In this document: in pieces, positions 1-4,033 of the stretch
Position numbering within the stretch: the first letter of the stretch is position 1
How the letters are laid out: every line of letters starts with the position of its first letter
Assembly: GCA_031422495.1 (NCBI GenBank)
Contig: JANPLX010000006.1
Location: forward strand, 1 to 6,418
DNA from: Aalborgiella sp031422495
GTDB taxonomy: Bacteria > Pseudomonadota > Gammaproteobacteria > Burkholderiales > Burkholderiaceae_C
Direction: 5' to 3'
DNA: 6,418 bases
The notes under the pieces: model-generated
The model's input: the letters and a program-made list of their open reading frames with translations, nothing else
Databases searched by the model: none
Told to the model about the DNA's origin: nothing
Translations under genes and position numbers: made by a program

Positions 1-602
1 GCTGTTTTGGGGCCAACCTTGGTAACACCGGGCACGTTGTCAACAGCATCACCGACCAGAGTTTGAAAATCCACCATCAGCTCGGGTGGCACGCCGAACT
101 CTGCCGTAACCCCAGCCACATCGCGGCGTTTGCCGTTCATGGTGTCGATGATGGTGATGTGTTGATTCACTAACTGGCTCAGATCTTTGTCACCACTCGA
201 GACGATGACCTCAATGCCCTGCCCCGCCGCCATCACCGCCAGTGTGCCGATCACGTCATCGGCTTCTACGCCTGGTACGACCAGCACTGGCCAGCCCATC
301 AAACGGCAAACCTCATGAACAGGCTCGATTTGACTCCGTAAATCATCCGGCATGGGACTGCGGGTGGCTTTGTAGGCGGGATACAGAGCATCGCGGAAAG
401 TTGGGCCTTTGGCGTCGAAGACGCAGACGGCGTAGTCTGCGGGCTGCTCTTTGCGCAAAGCCTGCATCATGTTGACGATGCCGCGAATCGCCCCAGTAGC
501 CGGGCTGGTGGGGTCGCCCGCCACGGCGCGCAGGTCGGGCATGGCGTGGAAAGCGCGGTAGAGGTAGCTGGAGCCGTCTACCAAAAGGAGAGTTTTAGTC
601 AT
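1..602 (-). CDS. polA: DNA polymerase I, N-terminal 5'-3' exonuclease domain (partial, 3' end outside window)
   Basis: DNA polymerase I removes RNA primers and fills gaps in lagging-strand synthesis and excision repair. Only the first 200 codons are visible, running off the left edge. They cover most of the 5'-nuclease (flap endonuclease) domain. Visible landmarks are LLVDGSSYLYRAFHA at residues 6-20, VFDAKGPTFRD at 61-71, GVEADDVIGT at 111-120, SGDKD at 136-140 and GDAVDN at 184-189. The metal-binding acidic residues D9, D63, E113, D115, D116, D138, D140, D185 and D188 are all present; all but the first fall at the same numbers as I recall for the E. coli enzyme. The reading then enters the helix-hairpin-helix segment PGVTKVGPKT. 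The ATG at 602 fits the family start; no clear Shine-Dalgarno sequence precedes it. The gene is divergent from thrB. The polymerase domain cannot be seen. Confidence 0.97.
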   Translation of the reverse strand, partial: MTKTLLLVDGSSYLYRAFHAMPDLRAVAGDPTSPATGAIRGIVNMMQALRKEQPADYAVCVFDAKGPTFRDALYPAYKATRSPMPDDLRSQIEPVHEVCRLMGWPVLVVPGVEADDVIGTLAVMAAGQGIEVIVSSGDKDLSQLVNQHITIIDTMNGKRRDVAGVTAEFGVPPELMVDFQTLVGDAVDNVPGVTKVGPKT

Positions 603-636
603 GGAACGTTGTTTTGTAGCTGATTTTTTGCTGGAA

Positions 637-646
637 TCTACGTAGA
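637..646. repeat. 10-bp perfect palindrome TCTACGTAGA
   Basis: A perfect self-complementary decamer lies about 35 bp upstream of the polA start. Symmetry does not extend beyond 10 bp. It could be half of a regulator site or chance; no known operator is recognised. Confidence 0.35.
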
Positions 647-652
647 AATTAG

Positions 653-681
653 CCTTGATTGTGCATTGCCTACAATCAGGG
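653..681. repeat. Inverted repeat in the polA/thrB spacer (possible operator or hairpin)
   Basis: The arms TGATTGT (656-662) and ACAATCA (672-678) are perfect inverted copies separated by 9 bases. Read as plus-strand RNA, pairing extends outward through a U-G pair (655/679) and two C-G pairs (654/680, 653/681), giving a 10-bp stem. No T-tract follows on either strand, so it is not a standard terminator. A TACAAT hexamer (671-676) overlaps the right arm, which would suit an operator over a thrB promoter. The function is inferred; the symmetry is seen. Confidence 0.5.
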
Positions 682-755
682 GGCAAATTTACGCGTTTTC
701 AAAACCCTTATTCCAACCCTTTCGGTCTCAATACAATAATTTAAGCTCGTTTTTC

Positions 756-1721
756 ATGGCTGTTTACACCGAAATTTCAACAAATGAAGCTGGCGAATTA
801 CTCCGCCAACTGGGTCTTGGCCAACTGACAAAGCTTGAAGGCTGCTCTGGCGGTATTGAAAACACCAATTATTTTGCGACTTCTGATGTAAGTGAGCACG
901 TACTCACAGTATTTGAACGCCTAAGTTTTGAACAACTGCCGTATTACCTGTATTTGATGAAGCACTTGGCCGCCAAGGGCATCCCAGTGCCCGACCCTGC
1001 GCCAGACGCCGTTGGCAATATACTGCACAGCCTGCAGGGCAAGCCCGCCTGCATGGTCAACAAGCTGCGCGGCAAAAGCGAACTGGCCCCCACACCAGCT
1101 CACTGCGCCCAAGTGGGCGAGATGCTGGCCCGCATGCACTTGGCTGGCAAAGATTACGAACGAATGCAACCCAATTTACGTGCCCTGCCGTGGTGGAACG
1201 AGACCGTACCCGTCGTTTTGCCTTTTTTAACCGAATCTCAACGCAACTTGCTCGTCAGCGAGATGGCGTTTCAAAACCACATCGCCGCCAGCTCAGCTTA
1301 TGCTGCATTGCCACGAGGCCCGATTCATGCAGACTTGTTTCGCGACAATGTGATGTTTGAAGAGGGAAAGCTGACAGGATTTTTTGATTTTTACTTTGCT
1401 GGAAATGACTGCTGGTTGTTTGATTTGGCTGTTTCACTCAATGACTGGTGCACTATGCATGGAAATAAATCTCTAGCCGGTGTATATATTTTTTCAAACG
1501 CTATTGAATTTATAGCAAATTATGAGAAAATTCGACCTCTAACTGCTGCTGAACGACAACTCCTCCCCGCAATGCAACGTGCTGCGGCACTGCGGTTTTG
1601 GATTTCTCGGCTGTGGGACTTTCACCTGCCGCGCGAGGCCAGCATGCTCAAAGCGCATGATCCTGAACACTTTGAACGGGTGCTGCAACAGCGCATCTGG
1701 CACCCTTACCATTTAACTTAA
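756..1721 (+). CDS. thrB: Homoserine kinase, APH/choline-kinase-like type (ThrB)
   Basis: This 321-residue cytoplasmic enzyme phosphorylates homoserine with ATP to O-phosphohomoserine, the substrate of threonine synthase. It is the protein-kinase-like form found in beta- and some gammaproteobacteria, unrelated in fold to the GHMP kinase ThrB of E. coli. Visible features: the N-terminal lobe GGIENTNYF at 32-40, then VFERL at 52-56, the conserved HCAQVGEMLARMHLAGKDY at 116-134, the catalytic loop HADLFRDNV at 191-199 (D193 base, N198 metal ligand) and the metal-binding DFYFAG at 211-216 (D211). LFDLAVSLNDWC follows at 221-232. The ATG at 756 gives the family N-terminus MAVYTEIS and was preferred over TTG 666, which adds 30 unrelated residues; neither has a clear ribosome binding site. 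The segment 1381-1560 is only about 36% GC, against about 67% at 961-1020. It is probably co-transcribed with the next gene. Confidence 0.95.
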   Translation: MAVYTEISTNEAGELLRQLGLGQLTKLEGCSGGIENTNYFATSDVSEHVLTVFERLSFEQLPYYLYLMKHLAAKGIPVPDPAPDAVGNILHSLQGKPACMVNKLRGKSELAPTPAHCAQVGEMLARMHLAGKDYERMQPNLRALPWWNETVPVVLPFLTESQRNLLVSEMAFQNHIAASSAYAALPRGPIHADLFRDNVMFEEGKLTGFFDFYFAGNDCWLFDLAVSLNDWCTMHGNKSLAGVYIFSNAIEFIANYEKIRPLTAAERQLLPAMQRAAALRFWISRLWDFHLPREASMLKAHDPEHFERVLQQRIWHPYHLT

Positions 1722-1728
1722 AAAATTC

Positions 1729-2574
1729 ATGTCTCTGCCAACTTCACCTCCTCCTTCTGCTTCTTCACTGTCCGCAGCTATTTCTCTCAATGTTGTCCCT
1801 GCTCGCACTGGCATGGCATGGGTGAAACTAGGCATCAAAACGTTTTTTAAGCAACCCTTGGCGATGGGTGGCTTGTTTTTCATGTTCATGGCCTTGATTT
1901 CAGTGGTATCGCAAGTGCCCTACCTTGGCAGCGCGGTAGCTTTGATGGTTTTGCCTGCAACGACGGTGGGTTTGATGGCTGCAACGCAAGTGGCAAACGG
2001 TGGCAAGTTCCCCATGCCTTTGGTACTGTTCACCGCTTTTCGTGCGGGTAGCAACAAAACACGCGCCATATTGGTACTGGGTGCGCTGTATGCGTTCGGT
2101 TTTTTATTGGTTTTGGGCGTCTCAGCACTGTTTGACGACGGACAGTTAGCCAGCATTTATTTGTCGGGTAGTCCTCTGAGCAAAGAGGCGATGACTTCGC
2201 CCGACTTGAAAATGGCAGCGTGGGCAGCCATGATCTTGTATTTGCCACTGTCTATGGCTTTTTGGCATGCGCCAGCACTGGTGCATTGGCACAATGTGCC
2301 GCCGCTCAAAGCATTGTTTTTCAGTTTGGTAGCTTGCATCAAAAACTTTGGTGCGATGACCGTTTATTTCTTCATGTGGCTCGCTGTCTTTAGTTTTGGT
2401 GGCCTGATATTGACCTTGATTGCCATCGGTACAGGCTCAGAATCAGCTGTAGGATTTCTGATGCTACCGGCTGCCATGCTGATGGCAGCCATGTTTTTTT
2501 GCTCAATATTTTTCACCTATAAAGACAGTTTTATTACTGAAAATAATCTTCTAGACGGCGTAATTAAAGAATAG
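1729..2574 (+). CDS. Polytopic inner-membrane protein, BPSS1780 family (function unknown)
   Basis: A 281-residue hydrophobic protein that I recognise as resembling the BPSS1780-type membrane proteins of Burkholderiales; no biochemical role is known to me. Hydrophobic segments likely to span the membrane lie near residues 44-62, 65-87, 111-133, 162-182, 208-232 and 240-263, so about six helices. The motif VPARTGMAWVKLGIKTFFKQP (23-43) leads into the first helix and looks like the conserved family N-terminus. The preceding 20 residues are rich in Ser, Pro and Ala and look unstructured. ATG 1729 is the only ATG start before Met29. It begins 7 bases after the thrB stop with no Shine-Dalgarno sequence, which suggests co-transcription and translational coupling with thrB. 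A terminator-like hairpin lies within codons 247-257. The 3' end converges on the TPR gene 7 bases away. Confidence 0.85.
   Translation: MSLPTSPPPSASSLSAAISLNVVPARTGMAWVKLGIKTFFKQPLAMGGLFFMFMALISVVSQVPYLGSAVALMVLPATTVGLMAATQVANGGKFPMPLVLFTAFRAGSNKTRAILVLGALYAFGFLLVLGVSALFDDGQLASIYLSGSPLSKEAMTSPDLKMAAWAAMILYLPLSMAFWHAPALVHWHNVPPLKALFFSLVACIKNFGAMTVYFFMWLAVFSFGGLILTLIAIGTGSESAVGFLMLPAAMLMAAMFFCSIFFTYKDSFITENNLLDGVIKE
2469..2500 (+). terminator. Intrinsic-terminator-like hairpin inside the membrane-protein gene
   Basis: GGCTGCCAT (2469-2477) and ATGGCAGCC (2482-2490) form a perfect 9-bp stem with 6 G/C pairs and a GCTG tetraloop. After three bases (ATG) comes a run of seven T (2494-2500). The shape matches a Rho-independent terminator, but it lies within codons 247-257 of the 1729-2574 gene, 74 bases before its stop. 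The repeated PAAM/MAAM wording of the protein explains part of the symmetry. Whether it terminates transcription is unknown. Confidence 0.4.
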
Positions 2575-2590
2575 TTTGCTATTATTTTTT
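2570..2590 (+). terminator. Weak candidate terminator between convergent genes
   Basis: AATAG (2570-2574) and CTATT (2579-2583) pair across a TTTG loop, followed by A and then a run of T (2585-2590). The stem is short and has one G-C pair, so it would be weak alone. The position, exactly at the stop of the plus-strand gene and the 3' end of the TPR gene, is what would be expected. Confidence 0.3.
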
Positions 2591-3067
2591 CTTGTATTTA
2601 ACAATAGCTTTAGCTAAATCCTCGTACTCTTCACAGGCTTTACTACCGCATAAAGTTTCTAAAATTGCCAAATGTTTTTCAGCTTTGGCAGGTTTTTTGT
2701 CCATCAAATACGCTTCGCCAATATATTCATGTGCGCCCTTATGTTTAGGGTCTAATTTAAGAGCAATACGGTAGTTTTCAAAAGCCTTTGGCAAATTGGG
2801 TATAGCTTGTTTTCTAAAGCTATATGCCAACAAATTAAAGGCATCAGGATTCGTTGGCTCTAGCAAGACAGCTTTTTCTAAATATCCAATGGCAGTTTGC
2901 CATTCGTTCGCAGTTACTGCTTTACGACCTGCTTGCAATGGAGAATCTTGGTTAGATGGCAGCTCCTCGGTGTTTGTGTCTCGCGTTTGAGGGAAATCAC
3001 GAGCATAAGCTGCTTGCGTAGCAAACACTAAGATAAGTATGATGTAAATGTTGATTTTCAAATTCAT
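2582..3067 (-). CDS. Exported tetratricopeptide-repeat protein
   Basis: A 161-residue protein with an N-terminal signal peptide: Lys at position 4, a hydrophobic core at about 6-19, and a likely signal peptidase I site after AYA (residues 20-22). No lipobox Cys is present, so a periplasmic location is expected. The mature part has TPR helices at about 44-71 (AGRKAVTANEWQTAIGYLEKA), 72-106 (including AFNLLAYSF and the next helix pair) and 112-139. The C-terminus carries LETLCGSKACEEYEDLAKAI (136-155); I recall the paired Cys (C140, C145) and EEY segment from many small proteobacterial TPR proteins. TPRs mediate protein contacts, and no partner can be named. The gene is about 39% GC, well below polA. 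It is divergent from the patatin gene (42-bp gap). No Shine-Dalgarno sequence precedes ATG 3067. Confidence 0.85.
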   Translation of the reverse strand: MNLKINIYIILILVFATQAAYARDFPQTRDTNTEELPSNQDSPLQAGRKAVTANEWQTAIGYLEKAVLLEPTNPDAFNLLAYSFRKQAIPNLPKAFENYRIALKLDPKHKGAHEYIGEAYLMDKKPAKAEKHLAILETLCGSKACEEYEDLAKAIVKYKKK

Positions 3068-3079
3068 TATTCAAATAAT
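3051..3079 (+). promoter_or_regulatory. Candidate sigma-70 promoter for the patatin-like gene
   Basis: TTGATT (3051-3056, 4 of 6 to TTGACA) and AATAAT (3074-3079, 5 of 6 to TATAAT) are separated by exactly 17 bases. The expected transcript start near 3086 would give a leader of about 24 bases containing the AGAGG ribosome site. The -35 lies inside the start of the TPR gene. This is consensus matching by eye in an AT-rich region. Confidence 0.45.
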
Positions 3080-3086
3080 TTTAACA
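3078..3086 (-). promoter_or_regulatory. Candidate extended -10 promoter for the TPR gene
   Basis: On the minus strand TGTTAAAAT fits an extended -10 (TGn followed by TAAAAT, 5 of 6). No good -35 is seen upstream, as extended -10 promoters allow. The start would fall near 3071, leaving only about four bases before ATG 3067, so the transcript could be almost leaderless. That would suit the missing Shine-Dalgarno sequence. It overlaps the rightward candidate -10 at 3074-3079. Confidence 0.3.
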
Positions 3087-3094
3087 ATCAAATC

Positions 3095-3099
3095 AGAGG
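3095..3099 (+). promoter_or_regulatory. Ribosome binding site AGAGG upstream of the patatin-like gene
   Basis: AGAGG is the only clear Shine-Dalgarno sequence seen before a gene start in this window. It is 5 bases from an ATG at 3105 that opens a three-codon frame (Met-Thr-Cys-stop), 10 bases from ATG 3110 and 16 from ATG 3116. The last two are in frame with the patatin gene. Spacing supports 3110 as the start. Confidence 0.6.
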
Positions 3100-3109
3100 T
3101 TTTTATGAC

Positions 3110-4033
3110 ATGTTGATGACAGAAAAAACGGTAACTCACCCAAATCGTAGACATGCCTTAACCATGCTTGCAAGCTTGGGCGGTGCTTTTTCATCAGGTT
3201 GCACCATCAATTCAGACTATAACTATACGGATACTGACTCGCCGCGCTTTGATGCTGCGCTAAATCGCCCTGCCCGTGTGGCTTGGGTGTTCAGCTCAGG
3301 CGGCCCACGTGGTTTTGTTCACGTCGGCGTGATCAAAGCACTGGAGGAATTGGGGCTCAAGCCAGACTTGATCGTTGGCGGATCGGTGGGTGCTTTGGTG
3401 GGCGCACTCTATGCCAGTGGCGTACGCTCGACCAAGTTAGAAGCCTTGGCATTGGATTTGGGCTTGCTTGAAATTGGTCGCTGGGCGATGCTGGGCGAAG
3501 GAAAATTCGACGGTGCACCGATAGCGGAGCAAGTGACTGAGCAAATCATGGCACAAACTGGGCAACAAACCATTGAAAAACTGCCCATTCGATTTGCCGC
3601 TGTTGCCATAGAAAAAATCAGCCGCAAGCCGATGATCTTTAACGCTGGACATGCCGGCTTGGCGGTGCAGGCGAGCAGCGCGATTGAAGGCATATTCACC
3701 CCCGTACGCATACGTGGCGTGCAGTTTGCAGATGCAGACTTGGTGCTACCCATGCCTGTGCGCCTAGCACGCGCCATGGGCGCCGTCAAAGTGCTAGCTA
3801 TTGACGCCTCCGCCCATGAAGACAAAGCCCCCGCAGGCGCTATGCGTTTCAGAGAAGGCGATTTACGCAAACGCGCGTTGACGTTGCCAGATACGCTGGC
3901 AGCAGACATAAGTTTGCAGCCTGATTTTGGCTACTACGTCAACGCCAGTAAGGCATACAGACTACGCTGCATCAACGCTGGCTATGAGCAAACTATGGCC
4001 AAAGCGCAGGTTTTGAAGGCGCTACATGCCTAA
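3110..4033 (+). CDS. Patatin-like phospholipase family protein with Tat/lipoprotein-type signal
   Basis: A 307-residue predicted Ser-Asp dyad acyl hydrolase acting on phospholipid or other acyl esters; the substrate is unknown. The oxyanion segment SSGGPRGF is at 62-69 (the first Gly of the usual GGGxRG is Ser63). The nucleophile elbow GGSVG is at 90-94 (Ser92), followed by ALVGALYASG. The catalytic Asp is probably D208 in FADADLVLPMPV (206-217), where the usual Asp-Gly-Gly/Ala reads Asp-Ala-Asp. The N-terminus has twin arginines (R13, R14), a short hydrophobic stretch and SSGC with Cys31, suggesting Tat export and perhaps lipidation, although the -3 residue is Ser and not the usual Leu. Start 3110 is chosen for its 10-base spacing from AGAGG; 3116 is possible. 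The gene is divergent from the TPR gene, and its TAA overlaps the uvrD stop. Confidence 0.9.
   Translation: MLMTEKTVTHPNRRHALTMLASLGGAFSSGCTINSDYNYTDTDSPRFDAALNRPARVAWVFSSGGPRGFVHVGVIKALEELGLKPDLIVGGSVGALVGALYASGVRSTKLEALALDLGLLEIGRWAMLGEGKFDGAPIAEQVTEQIMAQTGQQTIEKLPIRFAAVAIEKISRKPMIFNAGHAGLAVQASSAIEGIFTPVRIRGVQFADADLVLPMPVRLARAMGAVKVLAIDASAHEDKAPAGAMRFREGDLRKRALTLPDTLAADISLQPDFGYYVNASKAYRLRCINAGYEQTMAKAQVLKALHA

Larger units (their letters stand above)
603..755. promoter_or_regulatory. Divergent polA/thrB intergenic region
   Basis: This 153-bp spacer must hold the promoters of both polA (leftward) and thrB (rightward). I see no strong sigma-70 pair for either. For thrB there are two TACAAT hexamers (671-676 and 732-737), each with only a poor -35 match upstream. 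The first overlaps the right arm of the dyad at 653-681; the second would place the transcript start about 10 bases before the ATG. For polA I see only weak -10-like hexamers. In frame with thrB a TTG at 666 would allow a 30-residue extension, but the extension does not resemble the family N-terminus, so I treat the stretch as non-coding. Confidence 0.5.

Noticed and set aside
242..475. 77-codon Arg-rich frame on plus
   Set aside because: It is antisense to the polA exonuclease domain, which has all its catalytic residues.
666..755. N-terminal extension of ThrB from TTG 666
   Set aside because: The 30 added residues do not resemble the family, whose N-terminus matches the start at 756.
3409..3909. 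Open frame of 166 codons on minus, antisense to the patatin-like gene
   Set aside because: Its composition (Ser, Ala, Arg, Met rich) is that of a frame shadow, and the plus strand carries clear patatin motifs.
4003..4023. AGCGC/GCGCT inverted repeat near the end of the patatin-like gene as a terminator
   Set aside because: Five-base stem with an 11-base loop and no following T-run; likely chance.
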